Shown: positions 16,243-25,677, counted from the first letter of the stretch. The stretch is 55,548 nt of DNA from Companilactobacillus hulinensis (GCF_003946555.1 NZ_RHOO01000017.1:1-55548); one strand, 5' to 3'. A program made the numbers and translations. The notes: generated by a model not told the origin, from the sequence alone.

Positions 16243-17556
16243 ATGGCAGTTCCAGTAGTAGCTTTGGTTGGGCGTCCTAATGTAGGAAAATCAACTATTT
16301 TTAATAGAATTATCAATGAACGATTAAGTATTGTTGAAGATACACCCGGTGTAACACGTGATCGTATTTATTCACGTGCTAGTTGGTTAGGTAAGGAATT
16401 CCGTTTGATCGATACCGGTGGTATTGATATGAGTGGAGAACCCATGACCGTTCAAATCAAGAATCAAGCCGAAATTGCGATTGATGAAGCTGATGTTATT
16501 GTCTTCATCGTTAATGGTCAAAACAGTGTTACAAAAGAAGATGAGGATGTTGCTAAAATTCTTTATCGTACTAAAAAACCTGTTATTTTGGCTGTAAATA
16601 AGGCTGATAATCCAGAACAAAGAGAGAATATCTATGATTTCTATACTTTAGGTTTTGGAGATCCAAATCCAATTTCTGGTGCTCAAGGTACTGGTATTGG
16701 TGATTTGCTTGATGAAATCGTTAAGGCATTCCCAGTTGAAGATACACATGAAGAGGATGAATCAATTAAGTTTAGCTTCATTGGTCGTCCCAATGTTGGT
16801 AAGTCATCATTAGTTAATGCAATTCTTGGGGATGAGCGTGTTATTGTTTCCAATATGGAAGGTACAACTCGTGATGCCATTGATACGAAATACCATGATG
16901 ATAAGCTAGACAAAGACTTTACTATGATCGATACCGCCGGTATTAGAAAACGTGGTAAAGTATACGAAAATACTGAGAAGTATTCTGTTTTGCGTGCCTT
17001 AAGTGCAATTGATAAATCAGATGTTGTTTGTTGTGTTTTGAATGCTGAGGAAGGTATTCGTGAACAAGACAAGCGTGTAGCTGGTTATGCTCATAATGCT
17101 GGTAAGGGTGTCATTATTGTTGTCAATAAATGGGATACCTTGAAAAAAGATACTCATACAATGACGGACTTTGAAAACCAAATCAGAACGGAATTTCAAT
17201 ATCTTGCATATGCTCCAATTCTGTTCACATCAGCTGTTAAAGGACAAAGACTTGATAAGATTCCAGAACTAGTTTCTCGAGTATATGATAACCGTGAACG
17301 TCGTATCCAATCAGCCGTTCTAAATGATCTATTGTTGCGTGCAACTTCTATTGCACCAACACCAGTTGTTAATGGTAAACGACTAAGAATTTACTACATG
17401 ACACAAGTTGCGGTTCAACCGCCAACATTTGTTGTGTTTGTAAACGATAATGAACTACTTCATTTCTCATATGAACGTTTCTTGAAGAACCAATTGAGAG
17501 AGACTTTTGACTTTGAAGGTACGCCAATCAAAATTTTACCAAGAAAGCGCAAGTAG
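16243..17556 (+). CDS. der: Ribosome biogenesis GTPase Der (EngA)
   Basis: This 437-residue protein has two tandem G domains, each with a GRPNVGKS P-loop (about residues 8-16 and 182-190). Switch motifs DTGGI and DTAGI, NKAD and NKWD specificity boxes and a C-terminal KH-like domain complete it. It is required for 50S subunit maturation. The length is normal. A GGGAGG site precedes the ATG. A GCGGT-stem terminator follows at 17566. Confidence 0.97.
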   Translation: MAVPVVALVGRPNVGKSTIFNRIINERLSIVEDTPGVTRDRIYSRASWLGKEFRLIDTGGIDMSGEPMTVQIKNQAEIAIDEADVIVFIVNGQNSVTKEDEDVAKILYRTKKPVILAVNKADNPEQRENIYDFYTLGFGDPNPISGAQGTGIGDLLDEIVKAFPVEDTHEEDESIKFSFIGRPNVGKSSLVNAILGDERVIVSNMEGTTRDAIDTKYHDDKLDKDFTMIDTAGIRKRGKVYENTEKYSVLRALSAIDKSDVVCCVLNAEEGIREQDKRVAGYAHNAGKGVIIVVNKWDTLKKDTHTMTDFENQIRTEFQYLAYAPILFTSAVKGQRLDKIPELVSRVYDNRERRIQSAVLNDLLLRATSIAPTPVVNGKRLRIYYMTQVAVQPPTFVVFVNDNELLHFSYERFLKNQLRETFDFEGTPIKILPRKRK

Positions 17557-17563
17557 CCCTAAA

Positions 17564-17587
17564 CGGCGGTAAAATGACCGCTTTTAT
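17564..17587 (+). terminator. Terminator after der
   Basis: GCGGT (17566-17570) and ACCGC (17577-17581) pair, followed by TTTTAT. It is short but well placed before the hup promoter. Confidence 0.6.
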
Positions 17588-17647
17588 AATTATAATTATA
17601 AAAAATCAAGAGATTTACACTTTTATCTGATTTTAAAGCGTAAAAGC

Positions 17648-17676
17648 TTGTCACAGCCCTATTGCTATGGTATTTT
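17648..17676 (+). promoter_or_regulatory. hup promoter
   Basis: TTGTCA (17648-17653), a 17-nt spacer and TATTTT (17671-17676) lie about 70 nt upstream of the hup start. This gives an independent transcript for a highly expressed gene. Confidence 0.55.
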
Positions 17677-17748
17677 GATTATTGGAATGATGAACACAGT
17701 CGTCGTTCATGTGTTCTAAAACTATATAAATCTCCGGAGGTATTACGT

Positions 17749-18024
17749 ATGGCAAATAAAGCAGAACTTATTGATAGTGTTGCAAGTAAAACAGGTTTGA
17801 CAAAGAAAGATGCAACTTCAGCAGTTGATGCTGTTTTTGAATCAATCCAAGAGAACCTTTCAGAAGGAAACAAAGTACAACTAATTGGCTTTGGTAACTT
17901 CGAAGTTCGTCAACGTGCAGCTCGTAAAGGCCGTAACCCACAAACTGGTGAAGAAATTAAGATTCCAGCAAGCAAGGTTCCAGCATTCAAGCCAGGTAAG
18001 GCATTGAAGGACTCAGTTAAATAG
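17749..18024 (+). CDS. hup: DNA-binding protein HU
   Basis: This 91-residue nucleoid protein binds and bends DNA as a homodimer. The start [20 protein letters not shown] and the arm region [21 protein letters not shown] are classic HU, with the conserved proline in RNPQTG. CCGGAGG precedes the ATG. An upstream in-frame start at 17662 gives residues foreign to HU and is rejected. It is flanked by its own promoter and a strong terminator. Confidence 0.97.
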   Translation: MANKAELIDSVASKTGLTKKDATSAVDAVFESIQENLSEGNKVQLIGFGNFEVRQRAARKGRNPQTGEEIKIPASKVPAFKPGKALKDSVK

Positions 18025-18038
18025 TTTTAATTTCGGGG

Positions 18039-18063
18039 GACGGTCGGATGACCGTCTTTTTTT
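18039..18063 (+). terminator. hup terminator
   Basis: GACGGTC (18039-18045) and GACCGTC (18050-18056) form a tetraloop hairpin followed by seven T. Structured element B begins within three bases of the T-run. Confidence 0.9.
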
Positions 18064-18065
18064 AT

Positions 18066-18193
18066 GCAGAGAGTGAAGAAAGCCGGTAAATTTTGAGTAC
18101 TGTCTAAGATAATTGATAGGCATAAAGTGACTTATCAATTATCTGTAGCAGGCACAGAAATTTGGCTTTCGTAACTCGTTTATGCAGAGAGTG
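18066..18193 (+). ncRNA. Candidate structured RNA element B, upstream of the TPR gene
   Basis: This is the second copy of element A. It is bounded by TTTATGCAGAGAGTG at 18061-18075 and 18179-18193. Pairings are GAGT/ACTC (18071-18074 with 18174-18177), AAAGCC/GGCTTT (18079-18084 with 18164-18169), AAATTT/AAATTT (18088-18093 with 18158-18163) and a 12-bp hairpin (18107-18118 with 18133-18144). Stem bases differ from element A while unpaired strings (TTGAG, GCACAG, GTAACTCGTTTA) are kept. It ends 48 nt before the TPR gene. Confidence 0.65.
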
Positions 18194-18240
18194 CAATAAT
18201 AAATACAAAACAATGAATCAAATAAACGGAGGAATTAACT

Positions 18241-19485
18241 TTGACTAAAGCAGACGAAGTAATGGACACAATTGATGATGGAGATTTTTCAAACGTAGAT
18301 AATTTGATCAATCAATCATTACAACAAGACGACGACCAAACACAATTTTCTTTGGCTGAAACACTGATGAGCCGTGGACTCTCAGTACAAGCCAAAACAA
18401 TTTATGAACACTTATTACAATTTTATCCAGATGAAGGACAAATTCTTTCTAGACTTGCGGAAATAGCAGTTTCAGATGGTGATTCTGATCAGGCACTAGA
18501 TTATATTTCTCAAATTGGACCTGACTCACCAGCTTATGCGGAGAACTTACTGGTATCAGCCGATATTTATCAATCACAGGGATTGTACGAAGTTAGTGAG
18601 CAAAAGTTATTGACTGGTATTAGAAGTTTCCCAGATGAAGATGTCTTCAAATTTGCAATTGCAGAGTTGTATTTTGATGAGAATCTCTTCAGCAAGGCCC
18701 TAACGTACTATGACATGCTTTTAGATGCAGGTATTGACAATTACTCTGGAATCTCAATTGTGCTTCGTAAGGCCAGTTCTTTGGCTGGTGATGGTCAATA
18801 TGAGGAAGCAATTACTGAATTTGAGAAGCTTAATGCAATTGAATTAAATGAAGATGCACAATATCAATTAGGATTTTTGTATAATCAAGTAAAGGATTAT
18901 AATAAATCTATCCAAACATTGGAAAAACTGCTTGAGTTGAATCATGATTATCCAACCGCCTATGCTATTCTGGCTGATGATTATTTGAATATTAAGAAGA
19001 ATGACGATGCCTTCAAGTATGCCCAATTAGGGCTTAATCTTAATGAGCTTGATGAGAGACTTTATCAAATTGCGTTTGATGCTGGGGTATCAGAGCAACC
19101 TGATGAGGCTTTGAGCATTATTCAAAAGGGTATTAAGACTGTTGAAACACCACTTCCATTGATTATTCGTTTAAGCGATTTCTATGTTACTCAAGGTCAA
19201 TATAAAAATAACTTGGACTTATTAAGTGGTGTTGATATTAACGGAAATCCAAAATTAACTTGGAACTTGGCCAAGTCATACTTTGAAACGGATGATTTAG
19301 CTAAAGCACAAGAGAATATTTTGCTGGTGCTTGATGAATACAAGGATAACTTGGACTATTTAACAGATGTTATTGAAATATTGCGTAGTAGTGGTGATCG
19401 TGACGCACTTAAAGCAGCTTTAACATTGTATTTGAAACAAGACCCTGATAATTCTGAAATGCAGGATTTAATGGATCAAATCTAA
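18241..19485 (+). CDS. Tetratricopeptide repeat protein (YpiA-like)
   Basis: This 414-residue protein is made almost entirely of helical TPR-type repeats, seen as recurring A-x-x-Y/F ... A-x-x-x-L-x-x-D/N patterns. No signal peptide or membrane segment is present, so it is a cytoplasmic scaffold. B. subtilis YpiA is a comparable TPR protein; its function is unknown. The start is TTG at 18241 behind CGGAGGAAT. cca follows after 17 nt, probably in the same transcript, with structured element B in the leader. Confidence 0.8.
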   Translation: MTKADEVMDTIDDGDFSNVDNLINQSLQQDDDQTQFSLAETLMSRGLSVQAKTIYEHLLQFYPDEGQILSRLAEIAVSDGDSDQALDYISQIGPDSPAYAENLLVSADIYQSQGLYEVSEQKLLTGIRSFPDEDVFKFAIAELYFDENLFSKALTYYDMLLDAGIDNYSGISIVLRKASSLAGDGQYEEAITEFEKLNAIELNEDAQYQLGFLYNQVKDYNKSIQTLEKLLELNHDYPTAYAILADDYLNIKKNDDAFKYAQLGLNLNELDERLYQIAFDAGVSEQPDEALSIIQKGIKTVETPLPLIIRLSDFYVTQGQYKNNLDLLSGVDINGNPKLTWNLAKSYFETDDLAKAQENILLVLDEYKDNLDYLTDVIEILRSSGDRDALKAALTLYLKQDPDNSEMQDLMDQI

Positions 19486-19502
19486 TTTTGTGAGGTAATT
19501 AC

Positions 19503-20702
19503 ATGCGTATTGAACAACTTCCTTCCGACTTTAAAAAGGCATTGCCGGTTTTAGAAGAAATAGAAAAAGCAGGGTTTGAGGCCTACTTCGTTGGGGGAAG
19601 TGTGCGCGATCACATTTTAGGCTTGTCGATCCATGATGTAGATATTGCTACAAGTGCGTATCCAGAAGAAATAAAAACCATTTTTAAACGTACGGTCGAT
19701 ACAGGAATTCAACATGGAACTGTGACGGTATTATTTAATGAAGATTCCTATGAGATCACAACTTTTAGAACTGAATCAGGATATCAAGATTTTAGACGTC
19801 CTGACTCAGTTACTTTTGTGCGTTCATTAGAAGATGATTTGAAACGTCGTGATTTTACGATTAATGCGTTGGCTGTCGATCGTAACGGTGATGTTATTGA
19901 TAAGTTTGATGGATTAACTGATCTTAATAAACGGGTCATTAGAGCAGTAGGTAAAGCGGAAGAAAGATTTCATGAAGATGCGCTGCGTATGATGAGAGCT
20001 GTTAGATTTCAGTCACAATTGGATTTTACGGTTGAAGAACAAACCGCTAAAGCAATCAAAGACAATGCTCATTTACTTGAAAAAATTGCCGTGGAGCGTA
20101 TTCGTGAAGAATTCATCAAATTAATGCTCGGCAGAGCCTGGCAAATTGGATTTGCCGACTTCTTAAAATTAGACTTGTCGGAGTATTGTCCATCTTTTAA
20201 AGGACAACGGAATAATTTGGAGAAGCTACTAGACTTAGATAATGAATTATTTGTTGACGAGGAAGCCGCATGGACAGCTATTGGCTATGTGATGAACTTG
20301 GAGCCTAATCAGTTCAATAAGATGCTTCGTAATTGGAAGGTATCCAATAAATCACGTGAGACCAGTGTCGCTACTGATAAAATGATTAGACACTTTAAGG
20401 ATGGTAATTTTGATGTCTGGGATATTTATCGTTTAGGCGTAGATAATTTTGACCGTGTTAAGAGTTTGTGTCGCTTATTTGATATTGAATTTGATGATGC
20501 CAATTTAACTCAAAAAGTAGTAAATATTCCAATAAAATCTAGCCGTGATTTGGCAATTACGGGTAACGATATTATCAAGATATTGGGTATCAAACCAGGT
20601 CCAAAAATTGGAAATTACATGTCTGATATAGAGCATAAGGTCGTGGAAGGAACCGTTTACAACAATTTTGATAAATTGAAGGAATATTTGTTAAGCAAAT
20701 GA
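19503..20702 (+). CDS. cca: CCA-adding tRNA nucleotidyltransferase
   Basis: This 399-residue class II enzyme builds or repairs the 3' CCA of tRNA. The nucleotidyltransferase motif GGSVRD is at 31-36 and the metal-binding DVD at 45-47. RRDFTINALA and the amino-acid template region RFHEDALRMMRAVRF follow. Length fits Gram-positive CCA enzymes. It lies in one operon with the upstream TPR gene. Confidence 0.95.
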   Translation: MRIEQLPSDFKKALPVLEEIEKAGFEAYFVGGSVRDHILGLSIHDVDIATSAYPEEIKTIFKRTVDTGIQHGTVTVLFNEDSYEITTFRTESGYQDFRRPDSVTFVRSLEDDLKRRDFTINALAVDRNGDVIDKFDGLTDLNKRVIRAVGKAEERFHEDALRMMRAVRFQSQLDFTVEEQTAKAIKDNAHLLEKIAVERIREEFIKLMLGRAWQIGFADFLKLDLSEYCPSFKGQRNNLEKLLDLDNELFVDEEAAWTAIGYVMNLEPNQFNKMLRNWKVSNKSRETSVATDKMIRHFKDGNFDVWDIYRLGVDNFDRVKSLCRLFDIEFDDANLTQKVVNIPIKSSRDLAITGNDIIKILGIKPGPKIGNYMSDIEHKVVEGTVYNNFDKLKEYLLSK

Positions 20703-20757
20703 GGTTGCTGTGTTATCATTGCATTATAAGTAATTTAGTATTCGAAAGGGTGGTAAT

Positions 20758-21222
20758 ATGACAAAACATGTTTTCAAAGAATTAAAATTCTACTTTAGAA
20801 ATGATGATACTTGGACAGTTAACCACGGTGAAATGAGTGATGTATGGATTGCTCGTGTAACAACAAGTTATGGACGTATCGAGGGTGGACGTATGCAAGA
20901 AATTCACCCATGCAAACGTTTCAGAATTGAGATTTTACCTGAAGCCGATTACATCAAAGACACTGACGTTTCAACAGCTGCTATGGCTGATGGAATGTTC
21001 AACCGTGTAATTAAGTATCAAGATATTGAAAAATGTGATCTTGTCTTTGAAGATGATGAAGATAAGGAACCAATGCAAATCTTCTTCCCATTCAAACAAA
21101 AAGATGCTGAAGGATTAGATAATGTTTATCAAACTTCAGCCATCTCAAGTAAGACTGGTAATTTGTACATTGCTATCGACAGTGATCATACTGTTTTTGA
21201 TATCTATAACAAGGATTTATAG
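20758..21222 (+). CDS. Conserved protein of unknown function
   Basis: This 154-residue soluble protein was not recognised. It has no signal peptide or membrane helix, is rich in aromatic and acidic residues, and looks mainly beta (KFYFRNDDTWTVN, VWIARVTTSYGRIEGG). A single cysteine pair (C41-like in HPCKRF, and KCDLVF) is visible. A GGGTGG site precedes the ATG. A strong terminator follows, so it is probably monocistronic. Its place between cca and an ABC-F gene gives no functional clue. Confidence 0.75.
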   Translation: MTKHVFKELKFYFRNDDTWTVNHGEMSDVWIARVTTSYGRIEGGRMQEIHPCKRFRIEILPEADYIKDTDVSTAAMADGMFNRVIKYQDIEKCDLVFEDDEDKEPMQIFFPFKQKDAEGLDNVYQTSAISSKTGNLYIAIDSDHTVFDIYNKDL

Positions 21223-21228
21223 AATTAT

Positions 21229-21263
21229 AAAAAACCGCTATCTTTTCTGGATAGCGGTTTTTT
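21229..21263 (+). terminator. Terminator after the unknown gene
   Basis: AACCGCTATC and GATAGCGGTT form a perfect 10-bp stem followed by TTTTTT. It is preceded by an A-run. Confidence 0.9.
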
Positions 21264-21272
21264 GCTGTCATT

Positions 21273-21281
21273 TGATATAAT
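21273..21281 (+). promoter_or_regulatory. Extended -10 promoter of the ABC-F gene
   Basis: TG-A-TATAAT (21273-21281) is an extended -10 element about 44 nt before the TTG start. No convincing -35 box is seen. Confidence 0.45.
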
Positions 21282-21324
21282 ATAGAACTATATGTGACAA
21301 ATCTGAAATACGTGGTGAAATTAT

Positions 21325-23220
21325 TTGAAAACATTAAATATCACAAATGCATACAAATCTTTTGGTGAAAGAACTCTTTTTAAAGATGTAACTTTTACTA
21401 TTGGTGAAGGAGATCGAATTGGATTACTTGGACTTAACGGTGCAGGTAAGACAACCTTATTGGATGGAATCGTTAATCCGGAAGATTTAAACTCGATAGG
21501 AATTGAAAAACCTAAGAATTACAAAATTACTTATTTGACACAGCAACCAGAGCTGGATGAAAAATTGTCAGTTATTGATGCTGTTTTTGCCGGAAGCGGT
21601 GAAAAATTTCAATTAATCAGAAAATATGAACGAGCATTGACTAAATTCAATGCCAATTCTACTGATACACAAATTCAAAATGAATTCTTTAAATTGCAAG
21701 AACAAATGAATGCCGCTGAAGCTTGGCAAATGGAATCAGATGTTAAGTCGATTTTGAATAAACTTGGAATTACTGAGTTGGATAAGAAAATTGAACAATT
21801 ATCTGGTGGCCAGCAGAGACGTGTTGCATTAGCACAAACTTTGATTTCAGACTCTGATTTATTGATACTTGATGAACCTACCAACCATTTGGATTACGAA
21901 GCAATTGACTGGTTAGAGGGTTATTTGAACAAATATAAGGGATCGGTATTATTTGTTACCCATGATCGTTATTTCTTGAATACTGTTGCAACTAGAATTT
22001 TTGAGTTGGAAAACCGTAATGTGACTGAATATGATGGTAATTATGAAAAGTATTTGTCACAAAAAGCGGCTAAAGAAGAAATCTATGCTTCTGAGCAGCA
22101 TCATAAAACTCAGATGTATAAGAAAGAATTAGATTGGATGCGTGCTGGTGTTAAAGCACGTGGTACGAAGCAACAAGCACGTATTGATCGATTTAAGGGT
22201 TTGAAAGCCGATCTTCAAGATAAGCCAGACGTTCAACAGGATATGTCAATTGACATTGCTCAACAAAGATTGGGAAATGATGTCTTTGATATTAAGGATG
22301 CTAATCTACAGTTTGATAATAAAAAAATCATCGATAACTTTAGTTATCTAATAACTAAGGGAGATAGAATTGGTGTTACTGGTTCTAATGGATCAGGTAA
22401 AACAACTTTTTTGAATACTATAACAGGTAAGATTCCTTTGGACTCTGGGAATATTAAAACTGGGCAGACAGTTAAGATTGGATATTATACTCAGTATACT
22501 GAAGATATGGATCCTGATAAGCGTGTAATAATCTATTTGGAAGGTATTGGTCAAAATGTCAGAAACACTGACGGAGAGCGTATGTCTGCTTCTCAGTTGT
22601 TGGATACTTTCAAGTTTGATCATCAAATGCAGAGTGCCTTTATTCGTGAGTTATCTGGTGGTGAAAAGCGTCGATTGTACTTACTATCGATTTTGATGAA
22701 TCAACCTAATGTTCTACTACTTGACGAACCGACAAATAACTTGGATATTGAGACTTTGACGATTCTTGAAAATTACCTAGAAAGCTTTAAAGGAACAGTT
22801 TTGGCTGTATCCCATGATAGATATTTCTTAGACAAAATTGCTGATAAGCTTTTGATTTTTGAAGGCAATGGTCAAATAAAAGAAAGCTACGATTCATACT
22901 CTGGATATCTTCAAAAGATGAATGAGCAAGAACAAGCTAAGCACCATGAAGAAAAAGAAAAGAAACAAGAAGCTGCTGTTGTTGAGAAAAAGTCTGAAGA
23001 GAAGACTAAGTTAACATATGCTGAAAAGATGGAACTAGATAAATTAGAGCCAAAGATTGAGAAGTTAGACGATGAGATTTCACAGTTAAATGATCAGTTA
23101 GCTGATGAATCTAACGGTTATCAGGATTTAATGGATTTTCAACGTGAATTAGACGAAAAGAATGCTGAAGCTGATAAGATGATGGAACGCTGGGAATATC
23201 TCAGTTCTTTTGAAGAGTAA
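21325..23220 (+). CDS. ABC-F family ATPase, Uup-like
   Basis: This 631-residue protein has two ATP-binding domains without membrane segments. Walker A motifs are GLNGAGKTTLL (about 37-47) and GSNGSGKTTF (second half). Signatures are LSGGQQRR and LSGGEKRR, with Walker B boxes LLILDEPTNHLD and VLLLDEPTNNLD. A linker with the P-site interaction region lies between. A C-terminal coiled coil of about 80 residues is the Uup mark. ABC-F proteins bind ribosomes; Uup also touches branched DNA. The start is TTG at 21325. There is no sign of an antibiotic-resistance type. Confidence 0.85.
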   Translation: MKTLNITNAYKSFGERTLFKDVTFTIGEGDRIGLLGLNGAGKTTLLDGIVNPEDLNSIGIEKPKNYKITYLTQQPELDEKLSVIDAVFAGSGEKFQLIRKYERALTKFNANSTDTQIQNEFFKLQEQMNAAEAWQMESDVKSILNKLGITELDKKIEQLSGGQQRRVALAQTLISDSDLLILDEPTNHLDYEAIDWLEGYLNKYKGSVLFVTHDRYFLNTVATRIFELENRNVTEYDGNYEKYLSQKAAKEEIYASEQHHKTQMYKKELDWMRAGVKARGTKQQARIDRFKGLKADLQDKPDVQQDMSIDIAQQRLGNDVFDIKDANLQFDNKKIIDNFSYLITKGDRIGVTGSNGSGKTTFLNTITGKIPLDSGNIKTGQTVKIGYYTQYTEDMDPDKRVIIYLEGIGQNVRNTDGERMSASQLLDTFKFDHQMQSAFIRELSGGEKRRLYLLSILMNQPNVLLLDEPTNNLDIETLTILENYLESFKGTVLAVSHDRYFLDKIADKLLIFEGNGQIKESYDSYSGYLQKMNEQEQAKHHEEKEKKQEAAVVEKKSEEKTKLTYAEKMELDKLEPKIEKLDDEISQLNDQLADESNGYQDLMDFQRELDEKNAEADKMMERWEYLSSFEE

Positions 23221-23250
23221 TTTTTAATTAAATCAATTTAGGAGAAAAAC

Positions 23251-24207
23251 ATGGCAAATACTAATGAACAACAATATTTGGATTTATTAAATTATGTTTT
23301 AACTGAAGGCCACAAGAAAGACGATCGTACTGGTACTGGTACTATCAGTACCTTTGGCTATCAGATGAGATTTGATTTATCGAAGTCTTTCCCACTATTA
23401 ACTACTAAGAAGGTTCCATTCGGATTAATTAAGAGTGAATTGCTTTGGTTCTTACATGGTGATACTAATATTCGTTATTTGTTGGAGCATAAAAATCATA
23501 TTTGGGACGAATGGGCCTTCAAGAAGTTCATTGAGAGTGAAGATTACAATGGTCCAGATATGACCGATTTTGGTAGACGTAGTTTGGTAGATGAGGACTT
23601 TGCTAAAGAATACAAAGTTCAAAAATCAGCTTTTGATACAAAGATTCTTGAAGATGACGATTTTGCTAACAAATATGGTGATCTCGGATTAGTATACGGC
23701 TCACAATGGCGTCACTGGCAAAAACGTGACGGTGGATTCATCGATCAAATTGCTAATGTGATCGAACAAATTAAGACGACACCAGATTCTAGACGTATGA
23801 TCGTTAGTGCATGGAATCCTGAAGATGTGCCAACCATGGCTTTACCTCCTTGCCATACAATGTTCCAATTCTATGTTAATGATGGTAAGTTATCATGCCA
23901 GTTATATCAAAGAAGTGGTGACCTGTTCTTAGGTGTTCCGTTTAACATTGCCAGTTATGCATTATTGACACACTTAGTTGCCAGAGAGACTGGATTAGAG
24001 GTTGGAGACTTTGTCCATACTCTAGGGGATGCTCATATTTATTTGAATCATATTGAACAAGTTAAGACACAATTAGCAAGGGAACCACATGCTGGTCCAA
24101 CTTTGGAGATAAATTCAGACAAGAGTATGTTTGATCTTGATACAACAGATATCAAAGTTACTGGATATGATCCAGAACCAGCAATTAAGGCTCCTGTAGC
24201 CGTTTAG
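23251..24207 (+). CDS. thyA: Thymidylate synthase
   Basis: This 318-residue enzyme methylates dUMP to dTMP using methylene-tetrahydrofolate. The active-site cysteine lies in [38 protein letters not shown] and the folate-binding C-terminus (ends KAPVAV) are present. The approximately 50-residue insertion around 85-145 is the long Lactobacillus casei type. AGGAG precedes the ATG. dfrA follows after 19 nt, coupling dTMP synthesis to dihydrofolate recycling. Confidence 0.97.
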   Translation: MANTNEQQYLDLLNYVLTEGHKKDDRTGTGTISTFGYQMRFDLSKSFPLLTTKKVPFGLIKSELLWFLHGDTNIRYLLEHKNHIWDEWAFKKFIESEDYNGPDMTDFGRRSLVDEDFAKEYKVQKSAFDTKILEDDDFANKYGDLGLVYGSQWRHWQKRDGGFIDQIANVIEQIKTTPDSRRMIVSAWNPEDVPTMALPPCHTMFQFYVNDGKLSCQLYQRSGDLFLGVPFNIASYALLTHLVARETGLEVGDFVHTLGDAHIYLNHIEQVKTQLAREPHAGPTLEINSDKSMFDLDTTDIKVTGYDPEPAIKAPVAV

Positions 24208-24226
24208 ACTTGAGAGGTTATTTTAA

Positions 24227-24721
24227 ATGATAATAAGTTTTGTTTGGGCAGAAGACAGTAAGCATGTCATAGGTAAGGATGGCAAATTGCCATGGAAACT
24301 ACCAAATGATATGAAAAGGTTTAAAGACGTAACTACTGGTCATCCCATTGTCATGGGACGCAAGACCTATGAGAGTTTTCCTAATGGACCATTGCCAAAT
24401 CGTTTGAATATTGTTTTATCTCGAAATAGGGACTATCAAGTACCAGATGGCGTTGTTCTGTTGGCGGATAAGTCACAGTTATGTGATTACGTTAATCCTG
24501 ATGATGAGGTCATGGTAATTGGTGGCAGCACGATCTTTGAAATGTTCAAGGATGATGTTGATAAGCTTTATTTGACGAAAATTGACTATGATTTTGGTGG
24601 CGATACGTTTATGACCGCTATTGATTATAGCAAGTTTGATTTAATTGAAAAAAAAGAAGGTGTTATGGATGATAAGAATATCTATCCATACACCTTCGAG
24701 ACACTTCAAAGACATAATTAA
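24227..24721 (+). CDS. dfrA: Dihydrofolate reductase
   Basis: This 164-residue enzyme reduces the dihydrofolate produced by ThyA. Visible are the start MIISFVWAEDSKHVIGKDGKLPW (Met20-loop region), LPNDMKRFKDVT with the catalytic aspartate, GHPIVMGRKTYES and the NADPH loop VIGGSTIF. It forms an operon with thyA. Its stop overlaps the stop of the convergent hemolysin-III gene, with no terminator between. Confidence 0.95.
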   Translation: MIISFVWAEDSKHVIGKDGKLPWKLPNDMKRFKDVTTGHPIVMGRKTYESFPNGPLPNRLNIVLSRNRDYQVPDGVVLLADKSQLCDYVNPDDEVMVIGGSTIFEMFKDDVDKLYLTKIDYDFGGDTFMTAIDYSKFDLIEKKEGVMDDKNIYPYTFETLQRHN

Positions 24722-25386
24722 TTGACGTAGAAATATACTGCAAAATACATTAGTGCGGTACCGATCATTACAAAAATATGGAAAATAACGTGAACGTATT
24801 TCAGATTCTTCAATAGGTAGATACAAGCTCCAATAGTGAAGGCAAGACCTCCAGCAACTAATAGCCAAATACCAGTACTACCAATTGCTTCATACAATGG
24901 TTTCATGGCAACGATTATTGCCCAACCCATTAGGATATATAATAGGGTCTCGAAGAACTTGAATTTACCGACATTGAATATTTTCCAAAGTATTCCGAAT
25001 ATTGCTAGTATCCAAATGATTGCGAGTATTACAATACCAAATGCAGACCCTCTAAGGGCAATCAGGCAAAATGGAGTGTAAGTACCAGCAATCATCAAAA
25101 AAATGGAGCTGTGGTCAAATATTTGGAAGACATGTTTTGCTTTTGTGAAATAAAGACTATGGAACAGTGTTGAACTCAGATAAAGGAAAAACAGGGTGAA
25201 GGCATATATGAAATATGCTGTAATTTCTAGTGGGTCACCATTGTTGAATCCTTTTATAAGTAAGAATACTGCACCGATGACTGCTAATATGATTCCAATT
25301 CCGTGCGTTATTGCGCTAAAAATTTCATTTTTGATAATATATCTACGTGTAAATGTTCTGACCTTTTTACTCAACTTTAAGACCAA
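24718..25386 (-). CDS. Hemolysin III / PAQR-type membrane protein
   Basis: This 222-residue protein has seven hydrophobic helices. Conserved histidines and acidic residues occur in SAITHGIG (first helix), SSTLFHSLYF and FDHSSIFLMIAGTYTPF near the middle, and HVIFHIFVMIG near the end. This is the HlyIII/YqfA metal-dependent membrane family. Despite the name, haemolysis is not established for most members; a lipid hydrolase role has been suggested. It is transcribed convergently to dfrA. Confidence 0.88.
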   Translation of the reverse strand: MVLKLSKKVRTFTRRYIIKNEIFSAITHGIGIILAVIGAVFLLIKGFNNGDPLEITAYFIYAFTLFFLYLSSTLFHSLYFTKAKHVFQIFDHSSIFLMIAGTYTPFCLIALRGSAFGIVILAIIWILAIFGILWKIFNVGKFKFFETLLYILMGWAIIVAMKPLYEAIGSTGIWLLVAGGLAFTIGACIYLLKNLKYVHVIFHIFVMIGTALMYFAVYFYVN

Positions 25387-25479
25387 CTTTCTATTGTAAC
25401 TGATTACATTTTAACGTATAAGTTGGAACTAAACTAACATTAAATGATTCTTTGATTATTAAAAATATTGAATAACCAA

Positions 25480-25519
25480 TGAACTTCTAAGAATTCGCTT
25501 AGGAGTTCATTTTTATTTT
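25480..25519 (+). terminator. Orphan intrinsic terminator
   Basis: TGAACTTCTAAG (25480-25491) and CTTAGGAGTTCA (25498-25509) pair along 12 positions, then TTTTTATTTT. The T-run is on the plus strand, where no gene lies upstream, so it may end an unannotated small transcript. Confidence 0.7.
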
Positions 25520-25668
25520 CAATATTTGTGATAAGTATAATATAATAGAAAAAGATGTTAAAAAATATGAATTAGTTTTTGAAACTTTGGAAATTAATTC
25601 GAACGTTATTTTTTGAAAAGGTTTTAAACGTTGATACATCAATAAGATTTAATATAGCAGTGTAAATC

Positions 25669-25677
25669 TGTTATAAT
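25669..25677 (+). promoter_or_regulatory. degV promoter, extended -10
   Basis: TG-T-TATAAT (25669-25677) lies about 40 nt before the degV start. Confidence 0.5.
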
